Assembly: GCA_013178305.1 (NCBI GenBank)
Contig: JABLXB010000009.1
Coordinates: 1-64,000, forward strand
Direction of reading: 5' to 3'
Length of the DNA stretch: 64,000 nt
Origin: Bacillota bacterium
GTDB lineage: Bacteria > Bacillota > Sulfobacillia > JABLXB01
Below are positions 52,970 through 62,086 of the stretch, piece by piece. The translations under genes were made by a program, and so were the position numbers. The stretch's first letter is position 1, and every line of letters starts with the position of its first letter. The notes under the pieces are model-generated. The model was not told where the DNA came from. It did not search any database and worked only from the letters and a program-made list of their open reading frames with translations.

Positions 52970-55171
52970 ATGATTGAGAAGGATTTTGACGTTTCATTTG
53001 TCGCCGACATGGCCCTACGCGAGAAGCAGATCCAGCAAAACTACCGCCCTATCATTGCCGTCCACAAGTGGTTTGCCAGACGCCCGGGCACGTTGTTCAG
53101 GAGCCTCATTCTGTCAGAATTCGTTGGGGGAGACCTGCAAACCGAGTTCTTCAGATCGCACCAGTTAAGCGGACTGAGAATTGCAGACCCGTTTATGGGC
53201 GGCGGAACCCCCTTAATTGAGGCCAACCGCCTGGGGTGTGACGTGACTGGTTACGATATCAACCCCATGGCCTATTGGGTCGTCCAGCAGGAACTGGGAG
53301 GCATCGATCTTGATGCCTATCGTACGGCGTCGGTTGGCCTCCAAGAGCAGTTAGAAAAGGTGATGGGAACCTATTACAGAACGAAGTGCCTTCGCTGCGG
53401 GTCGGAGGAAGCCACTGCTAAGTACTTCATCTGGGTTAAGACGGCGACGTGCAGGATTTGCGGCAAGCCTTTTGACCTTTTTCCTGGTTACTTGCTGGCT
53501 GAGGACCGGAGGCACCCGAGAAATGTACTGATATGCTGGTCTTGCGGTGAGTTGAACGAGGTTGCTGATCGGGCTCATCCCGGGGTGTGTAGCGCCTGTG
53601 GAAGCCTGCTGCAGATGAGAGGCCCGGCAACCCGAAGTCGATGCGCTTGCCCGCACTGCAATCGGGAGAATTCTTACCCGAGCCCAGACCAAGGTGCGCC
53701 AAGACATAGACTCGTGGCAATCGAGTATTACTGCCCCCAGTGCAAGCCTAGTCACAGCGGTAGGTTCTTTAAGAAGCCGGACGAAGATGACCTTCGAAGA
53801 TACGACGAATGCTCGCGACACTTCAGTGAACTTGGCGCTAAGTATGTGCCGGACGATGAAATCCCACCCGGCGATGAAACTGGTCGACTGCACAAATGGG
53901 GGTACAAGCTGTACCGCGAAATGTTTAACGACAGGCAGCTCCTCGGACTCGAGCTCAGTTGCCGCCTGATTGCGGCCGTAGGCGACCGGTCCATCAGGAA
54001 CGCACTCGCCACCAACCTATCGGACCTCCTGAGGTATCAGAACATGCTGTGCCGATATGATACGATGGCCCTCAAGTCGCTGGACGTTTTCTCTGTTCAT
54101 GGTTTTCCTGTTGGGCTAATTCAGTGCGAATCGAACTTACTCGGAGTTCAATACAAGACGTCGAACGTGGGTAGTGGTGGCTGGTCCAATATCGTCGACA
54201 AGTACACCAGGGCAAAGCGGTATTGCGGGGAACCCTTCGAGACAGCTCATCGGTACGGCCGCAAAGTTCAGATCCCTGTCCCCGGAGAATGGATCGGCGA
54301 AACTCGTACCGGTATGATTTCGCACCATAGAGATGTATCACTGCACTGCTCCAGCTCAACGATGAGTGACTTGCCTTCTGAATCTATAGATGCTGTGTTA
54401 ACCGATCCTCCGTATTTTGGTAATGTTCAATATGCCGAGCTTATGGATTTCTGCTATATCTGGCTTCGCCGGCTGGTTGGCGACAGCGATCAGGTGTTTG
54501 CAGGGCGGTCAACGAGAAGCGAGCATGAACTTACGGGCAATGCCACTATGGAAAGGGGCCTGACTCACTTCACCGAGGGGCTATCGGCAGTGTTCGGTAG
54601 AATGGCGCGGGCCCTGAAGGCCGGCTCACCGCTGGCGTTCACCTATCATCACAATGCGCTTGAAGCCTACTTTCCTGTAGCCGTGGCCATTCTCGACTCA
54701 GGACTAGCATGTACTGCGTGTATCCCCTGTCCTGCTGAAATGGGTGCCTCTATTCACATCAATGGAACGGGGTCGTCAATCATCGACACGGTCTTTGTGT
54801 GCCGGTCTAAGGGTTCTGTCAGCAGGTCGTCACTTGCGATCGTGCCTGAGGACTTCGCGCGTCTAGTGCGCTATGATCTCCGTCAGTTGAATTCCGACTC
54901 GTATCGGCCAGCACACGGTGACATTCGTTGTATTGCCTACGGACACCTTATCAGGATGGCAATATGGAACTTGAGATCTGATTGGTCAAATAATCGCGCG
55001 ACATCCGAGAAGCTGAAACTGGTGGAGAGGACGATCATAGATTTGGGAGGGTGGCATGAGGTGGAAAAGGCATTGTCTCAGGAGTTATCGTGCAGCCCGT
55101 GTCGCCAGCAGTGGGTCGCCTTAGACGCCCAAACAGAGTACGGAGGATGGTCCGATGAGATATCCTTTTGA
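52970..55171 (+). CDS. COG1743/DUF1156-type adenine DNA methyltransferase
   Basis: A protein of 733 residues with YRPIIAVHKWFARRPGTLFR at the N-terminus, the opening block of this family. Motif I is IADPFMGGGTPLIEA (about 72-86) and motif IV is TDPPYFGNVQYAEL (about 478). Between them lie at least five Cys-X2-Cys pairs (near 140, 161, 189, 207 and 255), giving two or three zinc ribbons. Base composition is clearly less GC-rich than the neighbours and AT-rich DNA (52820-52870) precedes it, so transfer is likely. It overlaps a PD-(D/E)XK protein gene by 17 bases, forming a restriction-modification pair. Confidence 0.85.
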   Translation: MIEKDFDVSFVADMALREKQIQQNYRPIIAVHKWFARRPGTLFRSLILSEFVGGDLQTEFFRSHQLSGLRIADPFMGGGTPLIEANRLGCDVTGYDINPMAYWVVQQELGGIDLDAYRTASVGLQEQLEKVMGTYYRTKCLRCGSEEATAKYFIWVKTATCRICGKPFDLFPGYLLAEDRRHPRNVLICWSCGELNEVADRAHPGVCSACGSLLQMRGPATRSRCACPHCNRENSYPSPDQGAPRHRLVAIEYYCPQCKPSHSGRFFKKPDEDDLRRYDECSRHFSELGAKYVPDDEIPPGDETGRLHKWGYKLYREMFNDRQLLGLELSCRLIAAVGDRSIRNALATNLSDLLRYQNMLCRYDTMALKSLDVFSVHGFPVGLIQCESNLLGVQYKTSNVGSGGWSNIVDKYTRAKRYCGEPFETAHRYGRKVQIPVPGEWIGETRTGMISHHRDVSLHCSSSTMSDLPSESIDAVLTDPPYFGNVQYAELMDFCYIWLRRLVGDSDQVFAGRSTRSEHELTGNATMERGLTHFTEGLSAVFGRMARALKAGSPLAFTYHHNALEAYFPVAVAILDSGLACTACIPCPAEMGASIHINGTGSSIIDTVFVCRSKGSVSRSSLAIVPEDFARLVRYDLRQLNSDSYRPAHGDIRCIAYGHLIRMAIWNLRSDWSNNRATSEKLKLVERTIIDLGGWHEVEKALSQELSCSPCRQQWVALDAQTEYGGWSDEISF

Positions 55172-56183
55172 GGTGCCTTTCTCCGAGTTGGAAACCAACG
55201 TTCAGGACTTCGTTTCGGTAGTCTTCTCTTCCCTTGAGTCCGAGTTCTTGGTCATGCCAAAGGGGGAAGGCTTCATCAACTACCCATCTTTTGAGAAGGC
55301 TTACGAAGTGCTCAAGCGAGCTACCCGTGGGTTTGAAAGTGTCGAGACCGAGTCCATAATGCTCGTTGCGGTAGAAGAACCGTTGACCCTAATAGTGCTT
55401 CGGACTATCCTAGGGCTTACCTCCTCGGAGTGGGCTTACGTTGCGAGCCAGCGCTCGGACCACCATATTACTCAGGGCTGGGCCCGGTCCTTCGATCGCA
55501 ACGTTCGAATGGCTCCCTTCTCGCCTTTGCCTGGTGGTGAGAAGACGCTGAAGCGCGTGAGGACTCTGGTCGATACAGCTTGCCAGATGCTCCAAGAGCC
55601 CGTTGAAGACGTTGGTCCAAACAAGATCCACAGATTCGACAAGGCTGACACCCGAGAGGGCTCAACCGGCCTCAGGAACCTCTCTAGTCTGGGCGTTCCA
55701 TACTCGATGCTCCTCTACGAGCGTCTCTTGGGGCGGCCGTTTGCCGGCCACAGGGATTCGGTCTCTGAGCTAGTGGGCGACAATCTGGAGGTCGCAATTG
55801 AAGACGAACTTGCCAAGGCCGGCATAACTTACAGGAAGACCAAGCGGGTAGAGCGCATACCAGGGTTTGATCAATCTCCCGACTTCATTATTCCTACCGA
55901 GTTCAACCCCCAGGTGGTCATTGAAGCGAAGGTGACGGAAGATGACGGAACGGCTCGGGACAAGGTGACTCGCATCCAGCACTTGGCGTCCCTGCGGAGA
56001 CTGCCAGGAAACGAAGGCTCTCCCACATTTGAGGTAGTTGCGTGCATAGCCGGTCGGGGATTTGGTGAGCGGCGTGAGGACATGAAGAAGCTTCTCTTGG
56101 CGACACACGGTAAGGTCTTTACACCCAGGACATTGCATCGGCTCGTGGAGTGTACTCGGCTTCGCGAATTCAAGACGAAATAA
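55155..56183 (+). CDS. Putative PD-(D/E)XK restriction endonuclease
   Basis: A protein of 342 residues starting inside the methylase 3' end. Near residues 216-259 it reads NLEVAIEDELAKAGITY, then SPDFIIPTEF and VVIEAKVTEDD, that is Glu, Pro-Asp and Glu-Ala-Lys in the order and spacing of the PD-(D/E)XK nuclease core. The first 200 residues are unlike any family I recognise and probably hold DNA recognition or dimerisation parts. As the only partner of a modification enzyme, it is best read as the cognate restriction enzyme. A hairpin terminator follows. Confidence 0.7.
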   Translation: MRYPFEVPFSELETNVQDFVSVVFSSLESEFLVMPKGEGFINYPSFEKAYEVLKRATRGFESVETESIMLVAVEEPLTLIVLRTILGLTSSEWAYVASQRSDHHITQGWARSFDRNVRMAPFSPLPGGEKTLKRVRTLVDTACQMLQEPVEDVGPNKIHRFDKADTREGSTGLRNLSSLGVPYSMLLYERLLGRPFAGHRDSVSELVGDNLEVAIEDELAKAGITYRKTKRVERIPGFDQSPDFIIPTEFNPQVVIEAKVTEDDGTARDKVTRIQHLASLRRLPGNEGSPTFEVVACIAGRGFGERREDMKKLLLATHGKVFTPRTLHRLVECTRLREFKTK

Positions 56184-56236
56184 TGTCGCAGGAGCATCGA
56201 TGACCTCAACGGATAATTAACGCAAGATGCATAAAT

Positions 56237-56265
56237 GGGCTGGGTGAGCCTTCTGGACCCAGCCC
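56237..56265 (+). terminator. Hairpin terminator after the R-M pair
   Basis: GGGCTGGGT (56237-56245) and ACCCAGCCC (56257-56265) form a perfect 9-bp stem with an 11-base loop. Only scattered Ts follow. Confidence 0.6.
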
Positions 56266-56320
56266 ACTATGTCTCTTGCCTCGCGTAGAACCGGTGTGCC
56301 GGGCGGTGGGTTGTATCAAT

Positions 56321-56395
56321 GGGACATGTATCAGTTGCGGTACATGTCCCACCTGTTTTGGTAAGCCGGGTCTGGATTAGCCTGGAACATGTCCC
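56321..56395. repeat. GGGACATGTA inverted repeats, IS-end-like
   Basis: GGGACATGTA (56321-56330) and TACATGTCCC (56341-56350) are perfect inverted repeats ten bases apart. A third partial copy, ACATGTCCC, lies at 56387-56395. Such ends with ATG-TCCC cores occur in insertion-sequence terminal repeats, and no transposase remains. The 56184-56575 stretch has no gene. The repeats mark the right edge of the lower-GC island. Confidence 0.45.
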
Positions 56396-56575
56396 TTTAT
56401 TGCTGGGGTTCAGAGAGTGTTCTTGCAGGCAACGACTGGTCACGACATCGGCACGTTACTTGCTGATATACACATTGGCCCCCGCTGGAAGGGGGAATGC
56501 GCTTGGGGGCGCGGGATGGCGGCATTGCTGCCGGATGAGTCCTCGCAGTATAGAGACAAGCCCGTGTGCCTGTTG

Positions 56576-56806
56576 AAAGGAGTGTGCGCGCGCGACCTCG
56601 GCCCAAGGATCCTGGCCTACCTTCTGGGCTGGGGAAAGATGGCCTTCCCCGGACCCAGGGGCGAATGGTGGCTGTTCAGCCTGGTGCCGGTTCTTGGAGG
56701 TATCTCCGGTGGTCTTGTGTTCCACAGAGTCATCCTTCCGTGCTATCCGCTGGACGAGGCGAGTAAAATCAGCAAGACGGCTTCGGCCAGCGCATCGGGC
56801 GACTGA
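56576..56806 (+). pseudogene. C-terminal fragment of an aquaporin/GlpF-type channel
   Basis: The reading frame gives CARDLGPRILAYLLGWG, where the second channel motif NPARDLGPRL of major intrinsic proteins is expected; the Asn-Pro-Ala is changed to Val-Cys-Ala. It continues GPRGEWWLFSLVPVLGGISG and GLVFHRVILPCYP, matching the last helix of GlpF. Everything before is missing or unrelated. A remnant, not a working channel, left next to the IS-like repeats. Confidence 0.65.
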
Positions 56807-56869
56807 TTGACCTGGTCGCCGCTGGATTCCTGTTAACGGGACCCCCAAAAAAAACAGGAGGGATGGGTA

Positions 56870-58171
56870 ATGTCAGACAGGCCAAAAGTGGCAGTGGTAA
56901 AGACCCCCAAGCTCGAGGGCACCGATGGTTTTCTGGGCGGCAAGTTCGTCCGGTACGATGAAGACGTGGCCGCCATCAGGGCTGCCGTGGACAGCGCCGT
57001 CAGGCTCGCCATCGGCTCTCTTGATGCCATCATCAAGCCGGGCGACAAGGTGCTCATCAAGCCCAACCTTGCCTTTCAGGCGCCTCCGGAAAGCTTCGCG
57101 GTGGTCGATCCGCGCGCAATCGAGGCGGTGACCGCCTATGTGAAGGAGTACTCCAGGGCGGGCGAGGTCTGGGTCGGGGATAATCCCTCGCTTGGGATGC
57201 ATGTAGGCCGCGCCAAACCTGCCTTTGAGGTCTCCGGCATGGAGGCTGCCGCCAGGAGGGGTGGGGCGGATCGCGTTATCTACTTCGACGAGACCGAAGT
57301 AGTCGAGGTAGACATCCCCCAGGCCAAGGTGTTCAAGAAGGCCACGGTTTTCAAGCCCTTCCTGGACGCCGACGTGGTCATCAACCTTCCCAAGATGAAG
57401 GTGCACCTGGCCGGTACCGTGACGCTCGGGCTGAAGAACTGGAACGGGATCATCCCCAACGTCCACCCGCACGGCCAGCAGCAGGGCGCCCACCGCGCCG
57501 ATCTGGGCCAGAAGTTTGCGGACCTCTACAGGGTACGCAAGCCCGACTTGACCATCATTGATGCCATCATCGGGATGGAAGGCCAGGGGCCTCACGCCGG
57601 GACGCCGGTTGAGATGAATCTGGTCATCGCCGGAACCGATACCGTTGCGGTCGACGCCGTCACGTCCAGCATCATGGGATTCGAGCCTATCGAGATCCCC
57701 GCTGTGCGCTGCGCGGCCACCGAGGGCCTCGGGGTCATGGATCTGGAGCAAATCGAGATCCTGGGCGAGCCCCTGGAGAAGGTGCGCCGGTTCTTCAAGC
57801 GCCCGAACGGCGATCCCGTTGGAATGTATCCGGGTTTCACCGTGTACTCGCAGCAGACCTGCCCGGGCTGCTATGTGAACGTCAGGGGCGCTCTTGACTC
57901 ATTCAAGAACAGCGGTTTCAAGATGCCGGATTTCATTAAGGAACGCGGTGAGGTTGTGGTAGTGGCCGGCGGGGTCCCCGATTTGGATCCAGAGTTCACA
58001 CGAGGCAAGCACCTCTTCGTGGTTGGCGACTGCTGGGAGTACTTCCCCTCGGCTCCGAAGGTCCGGGAGGCGGCGACGCTGGCCAAGACGGTCACCAAGT
58101 ACCCTGGCTGCGCTCCCGTGTACATCTTTGCTCAGATGAACGCTGATTTGCAGAATCTGGCCAGAGGTTGA
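56870..58171 (+). CDS. DUF362-family protein
   Basis: ATG 56870 follows ACAGGAGGGATGGG. The 433 residues match DUF362: KPGDKVLIKPNLAF (about 63), NLPKMKVHLAGTVTLGLKNW (about 175-195), DLTIIDAIIGMEGQGP and MNLVIAGTDTVAVDAV. A C-terminal extension after about residue 315 includes QQTCPGCYVNVRG and a GDCWEYFP segment; no ferredoxin domain is fused. Function is unknown in the family, sometimes linked to iron-sulfur or redox proteins. It lies 116 bases upstream of the lipoyl-domain gene. Confidence 0.85.
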   Translation: MSDRPKVAVVKTPKLEGTDGFLGGKFVRYDEDVAAIRAAVDSAVRLAIGSLDAIIKPGDKVLIKPNLAFQAPPESFAVVDPRAIEAVTAYVKEYSRAGEVWVGDNPSLGMHVGRAKPAFEVSGMEAAARRGGADRVIYFDETEVVEVDIPQAKVFKKATVFKPFLDADVVINLPKMKVHLAGTVTLGLKNWNGIIPNVHPHGQQQGAHRADLGQKFADLYRVRKPDLTIIDAIIGMEGQGPHAGTPVEMNLVIAGTDTVAVDAVTSSIMGFEPIEIPAVRCAATEGLGVMDLEQIEILGEPLEKVRRFFKRPNGDPVGMYPGFTVYSQQTCPGCYVNVRGALDSFKNSGFKMPDFIKERGEVVVVAGGVPDLDPEFTRGKHLFVVGDCWEYFPSAPKVREAATLAKTVTKYPGCAPVYIFAQMNADLQNLARG

Positions 58172-58223
58172 TGCCTGGCCGCGGCGCGGCAATGTAGACT
58201 GAACCTGCGTCAGGCTCCCGCCT

Positions 58224-58264
58224 TTGCCCCCCTGTTCGGCGGTGCGACCGGAACAGGGGGGCAA
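58224..58264 (+). promoter_or_regulatory. Long hairpin upstream of the lipoyl-protein gene
   Basis: TTGCCCCCCTGTTC (58224-58237) faces GGAACAGGGGGGCAA (58250-58264), pairing over 13-16 bp with one bulge. No T-run follows and the ribosome site of the next gene begins 10 bases later, so it may attenuate, protect or process the transcript between DUF362 and the lipoyl gene. Confidence 0.5.
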
Positions 58265-58287
58265 GGGGCGGAAGGAGGCGATTCCCA

Positions 58288-58518
58288 GTGACGGAAGTCG
58301 TTGTGCCGCGGTTCGCCGAGGGAGGCACCAAGATCAGGCTGGTGTCCTGGTTCAAAAAAGAGGGCGACACCGTGACAGCCGGTGAAAGCATGGCCGAGGC
58401 CAGCACCAGTAAGGTCTCGGTCTTCATCGAGGCCCCCGTTGGTGGAAGAGTGGCTCGGATACTGTGCCACCAGGGCAGCGAGGTGTCCGTCGGCCAGGCG
58501 CTCGCGCTGATCGAGTAG
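58288..58518 (+). CDS. Free-standing lipoyl-domain protein
   Basis: GTG 58288 follows GGAAGGAGG. The 76 residues are just one biotinyl/lipoyl domain: WFKKEGDTVTAGESM, the modification turn ASTSKVSVFIEAP with Lys at the attachment site (T-S-K-V, as in lipoyl domains), and GQALALIE at the end. There is no subunit-binding or acyltransferase domain. With lipB and fabF nearby it is probably lipoylated and serves as a swinging arm for enzymes encoded elsewhere or beyond the window. Confidence 0.88.
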   Translation: MTEVVVPRFAEGGTKIRLVSWFKKEGDTVTAGESMAEASTSKVSVFIEAPVGGRVARILCHQGSEVSVGQALALIE

Positions 58519-58551
58519 GCCAGACTTTCTCCGGCAGGGAGGAGCAGGACC

Positions 58552-59298
58552 ATGATTCTTGGTGATAAGGTGGCCATCGTGACCGGGGGTGGCGGGGGTA
58601 TAGGCCGCGAGATCGCACTGAGACTATCCGCCGAGGGCGCCGCCATCGCCGTGGCGGACATCGACGGAGTGGCGGCAGCGGAGGTTGCGGAACTCGCCGC
58701 GTCGAGGGGCGGTCGCGCGGTAGCCGTGCCCTGCGATGTACGGCGGGTCGAGGACGTCGACGAACTCGTCGCCCGCACGCTCGACGCCTTTGGCGCCATC
58801 AACGTCCTGGTTAACAACGCGGGCATATTCCCGGTCCGGCTTTTCAGCGAGATGACCGAAGAGGACTGGGACCAGGTCATGGCCGTCAATCTCAAGGGCG
58901 TATTCCTGGTCACGAGAGCCGTCTATGGGCATATGAGGCGGCGAAAGCACGGGAAGATCATCAACATTGCTTCCGTGGCCGGCCGGTCGGGTGTGGTGGG
59001 CTTTGTCCATTACTCGACGTCAAAAGCGGGGTTGATCGGCTTCACCAGGAGTCTGGCATGTGAGGCCGCACAATACGGTATTCAGGTTAATGCCGTTGCC
59101 CCCGGCATCATCGAAACGGATACCGCCCGGGACACCTTTCCGGCGTCCGCCCTCAGGGACTACGTCGCGAGGGTACCGGCCGCGAGATTGGGCCGGCCGG
59201 ATGATGTATCGGGCATGGTCGTTTTCCTGGCTTCGCCTGCCGCGGATTACATTACGGGCCAGGCTCTCGCCGTCGACGGCGGCTATACGATGGTATAG
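58552..59298 (+). CDS. SDR-family oxidoreductase
   Basis: ATG 58552 follows GGGAGGAGCAGG. VTGGGGGIGREIA is the dinucleotide loop, NVLVNNAGIFP and the catalytic Ser (NIASVAGRSG) precede YSTSKAGLIG with Tyr and Lys. DIDGVAAAE after the second strand ends in Asp, favouring NAD. 248 residues, FabG-like in length. In an operon with a lipoyl protein and an AcoR-like regulator it could be an acetoin/butanediol-type or acyl-chain reductase; the substrate is not readable. Confidence 0.88.
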   Translation: MILGDKVAIVTGGGGGIGREIALRLSAEGAAIAVADIDGVAAAEVAELAASRGGRAVAVPCDVRRVEDVDELVARTLDAFGAINVLVNNAGIFPVRLFSEMTEEDWDQVMAVNLKGVFLVTRAVYGHMRRRKHGKIINIASVAGRSGVVGFVHYSTSKAGLIGFTRSLACEAAQYGIQVNAVAPGIIETDTARDTFPASALRDYVARVPAARLGRPDDVSGMVVFLASPAADYITGQALAVDGGYTMV

Positions 59299-59373
59299 GG
59301 GTGCTTCTCACTGCTCATGGCTTATGCCGGTGGCGCTCGATGCGGTGGTACAATTGACGTGGAGGTGTTGTCC

Positions 59374-61407
59374 ATGGGGCGCCAGAGCGAGGTCTCGACT
59401 CTTCAGCGGGCAACGGCGGCCTGGGAGGAGTTTACCTCCACGGGTTGCGTCGGCCCCGGTGCGATCGTGCCGGAAGTGCTTGAGTCCTGGAAACGATGCA
59501 GATCCATGGGTATGGACCCCTACCAGGTAAACCATGGAGTAGCCCTAACTCCCGAGGAACTCCTGGATCGCGCCGGCAGGAAAAAAGAGCTCCTGGAGCT
59601 CTCGCTACCGGTGATGCGCGAGGTTTACGCAGTTGTGAAGGGATCCGGCTTCGTCGCTATCCTCACCGACGAGGATGGGGTCATCCTGGAGGCCTTCGGT
59701 GACGCGGAGATGACCGAGTCGGGTAAGAAGGCCAACCTGTTTCGCGGGGCAGTCTGGAGGGAAGAAGTCGCTGGAACCAGCGCCATCGCGCTTACCCTCA
59801 ACACGCGGCGTCCGATACAGATAGCCGGCGCGGAGCACTACTTCGCCCATGAGCATACGCTCACGTGTTCCGCCGCCCCCATTTTCGATCCCGAGGGGAA
59901 TCTGACCGGAGTCTTCAACATGACCGCCCACAGCGAGCAGGTCCATCCCCACACCCTGGGCATGGTCGTGGCGGCTGCCCGGGCGATTCAATACGGGCTC
60001 CGGGTCTGGAAGGACACTCAGAGAGTCAGACTGGCAAACCACTTCATGAAAGCCACGCAGGAATCCATCTCGGATGGGCTGCTGGTTCTGGATGCCAAGG
60101 GTAATATCGCTGATCTCAACCGCCAGGCGGCCAGAATCCTCGGTCTAAGCCCGGAACTGGCTCGTGGGAAGCCCGTTGCGACAGTCCTTAGAGGCCAGAC
60201 GTCGCTTCTGAAGGTGCTGGAAAAGGGTCAGCCTCTCGCGGATTCCGAGTTGATTCTGGAAACGACGAAGCGTCGTGTGTCTGTTCACGTCGACGCTCAG
60301 CCCATACGAGACGATGAAGCGATCCTGGGCGTGGTCGCAGTGGTCAGTGAAAGCAAGAAGCTACACCGCCTGGTTAACCAGATTTCCGGCGCCCAGGCCC
60401 GGTTTCACTTCGAGGACATTGTCGGCGAGAGTGACGCCATTCGCCGCGCATTGAAAATGGCCCAGATTGCTGCCAGGAGCAGGTCAACGGTACTTATCGA
60501 GGGAGAGAGCGGCACCGGGAAGGAACTGTTCGCCCAGGCAATTCACAACGACTGCGACGCCAGGGCGCCGTTTGTCGCCGTCAACTGCGCCGCGATACCG
60601 GCCACCCTGATCGAGAGCGAGCTTTTCGGGTACGAGGGAGGGGCGTTCACCGGGGCCAGTCCGGGTGGCCGCCCGGGCAAGTTCGAGCTGGCCAACGGAG
60701 GAACCCTCTTTCTGGACGAGATCTCGTCATTGCCGCTGACGCTTCAAGCCGTTCTGCTCCGGGCCCTTCAGGAGCGAGCAGTCGTCCGGGTGGGCGGACA
60801 CCGGGTCATTCCGGTGAGTGTCAGGATCATCGCCGCGAGCAACCGTGACCTGACCAGGGAGGTCAAGCAGGGCAATTTCAGGGAAGACCTGTACTACCGC
60901 CTCAACGTCCTGAGAATCAGTGTGCCACCCTTGAGGGACAGGCCGTCCGACATTCCGTTGCTGGTCGACCTGTTCGTACGACAGGTAGGGGAACAATGCG
61001 GGAAAACGATAAAGGGGACCGATCCTGCGGTTATGGAGGCCCTTCAGCGCTACCAGTGGCCGGGGAACATCCGTCAGCTTCAGAATGTGGTTGAGCGGGC
61101 GGTCAATTTCGCACAGGGCGAGCACCTGACAGTGGAGACCCTGCCTGATTATGTCCTCGATAGATCGGACGCACACGGAACCGAAGCGCCGGAGTGCCGG
61201 GTCACTACGGAGGATTTCCCGGACCTCAAACCTGAGGAGCTAGCCGAGCAGAGCAGGCTCCAGGCGGTTATCACGCAGTTCGATGGGAACCTGGTGAAAG
61301 CGGCCAAGGCCCTGGGGATTGGCCGGAGCACTCTCTACAGGAGGCTGAGACGATTCGGTTTGACTCCTCAACTGGCGAGGGATTTCCGTGACCTTCGATT
61401 GGGTTGA
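59374..61407 (+). CDS. AcoR-type sigma-54-dependent activator
   Basis: ATG 59374 follows GGAGGTG. An N-terminal GAF-like sensing domain (about residues 60-215, with LSWKRC-like [15 protein letters not shown] before it) is followed by a PAS domain (about 230-330), the AAA+ domain with GESGTGKE, the canonical GAFTGA in YEGGAFTGA and FLDEISSLP, and a Fis-type helix-turn-helix ([18 protein letters not shown]). The order and opening block are those of AcoR/AcoX-type activators of acetoin and related dehydrogenase operons. No clear -24/-12 promoter was found in the window for it. Confidence 0.92.
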   Translation: MGRQSEVSTLQRATAAWEEFTSTGCVGPGAIVPEVLESWKRCRSMGMDPYQVNHGVALTPEELLDRAGRKKELLELSLPVMREVYAVVKGSGFVAILTDEDGVILEAFGDAEMTESGKKANLFRGAVWREEVAGTSAIALTLNTRRPIQIAGAEHYFAHEHTLTCSAAPIFDPEGNLTGVFNMTAHSEQVHPHTLGMVVAAARAIQYGLRVWKDTQRVRLANHFMKATQESISDGLLVLDAKGNIADLNRQAARILGLSPELARGKPVATVLRGQTSLLKVLEKGQPLADSELILETTKRRVSVHVDAQPIRDDEAILGVVAVVSESKKLHRLVNQISGAQARFHFEDIVGESDAIRRALKMAQIAARSRSTVLIEGESGTGKELFAQAIHNDCDARAPFVAVNCAAIPATLIESELFGYEGGAFTGASPGGRPGKFELANGGTLFLDEISSLPLTLQAVLLRALQERAVVRVGGHRVIPVSVRIIAASNRDLTREVKQGNFREDLYYRLNVLRISVPPLRDRPSDIPLLVDLFVRQVGEQCGKTIKGTDPAVMEALQRYQWPGNIRQLQNVVERAVNFAQGEHLTVETLPDYVLDRSDAHGTEAPECRVTTEDFPDLKPEELAEQSRLQAVITQFDGNLVKAAKALGIGRSTLYRRLRRFGLTPQLARDFRDLRLG

Positions 61408-62086
61408 CCTTGGCCTGGTCGAATACGACCAGGCATTTCGCTTCCAGGAATTGGTTCACCAGGAGAGATGCAGCGGCACGATACCGGACACCGTCATTAT
61501 CCAGGTTAACCCGCCGGTGATAACCATAGGCCGGTCCGGCTCGCGGGGCAATCTGAAGGTCTCGGAAGAAGCCCTGGTTCGTGCGGGCGTCCGGGTGCTT
61601 CACGTCTCACGGGGAGGAGACGTCACCTACCACGGGCCCGGACAACTGGTGATCTCCCCTGTCCTGGGTTTGAAAGATCTCGGGGTAAACCTTCGCCGCT
61701 ATGTTTATGGGCTCGAGCAGGTGGTGATCAGCCTCCTGAGTCTGTACGGAATAGACGCAGGCAGGATCGACGGGCTTCCCGGCGTCTGGGTAGGGAACCG
61801 CAAGATCGCTGCTCTGGGTATCGCCGTCCGGCGAGGGGTGACCCTTCACGGAGTGTCCCTGAATGTCCAGCCTGACCTGAGGCATTTCGATTGGATTACC
61901 CCCTGTGGTCTTGAGGGTTACGGCGTCACTTCGATGGCTGCTTGTCTTGGAAGGCCTCTGGATGAGCAGCAGCTGAAATCCGAATTTCTTCGGGAGTTCG
62001 GCGTGGAATTCGGGGCGGACACCTCCTATGGCTCCAGCCCTGGCGCGTGGTGGTCATCTTGGACGTCGAACGGAAAGTCGTCATAA
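61388..62086 (+). CDS. lipB: Octanoyl-ACP:protein octanoyltransferase LipB
   Basis: GTG 61388 overlaps the activator's end. RGGDVTYHGPGQLVISP is the LipB signature, NRKIAALGIAVRRGVTLHG holds the catalytic Lys and ITPCGLEGYGVTS the catalytic Cys. The 232 residues end in a short Ser-rich tail read through the start of fabF. It attaches octanoyl groups to lipoyl domains; the substrate is probably the free-standing lipoyl protein upstream. LipA is not visible in the window. Confidence 0.93.
   Translation: MTFDWVDLGLVEYDQAFRFQELVHQERCSGTIPDTVIIQVNPPVITIGRSGSRGNLKVSEEALVRAGVRVLHVSRGGDVTYHGPGQLVISPVLGLKDLGVNLRRYVYGLEQVVISLLSLYGIDAGRIDGLPGVWVGNRKIAALGIAVRRGVTLHGVSLNVQPDLRHFDWITPCGLEGYGVTSMAACLGRPLDEQQLKSEFLREFGVEFGADTSYGSSPGAWWSSWTSNGKSS

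Noticed and set aside
58180-58200. A -24/-12 promoter upstream of the lipoyl gene
   Set aside because: TGGCC-N-GGC has GG and GC at the right spacing but the TTGC element is lost; too weak to report as a promoter.
58224-58264. Intrinsic terminator
   Set aside because: The stem is strong but lacks a T-run and lies 10-20 bases before the ribosome site of the next gene; kept only as a structured element.
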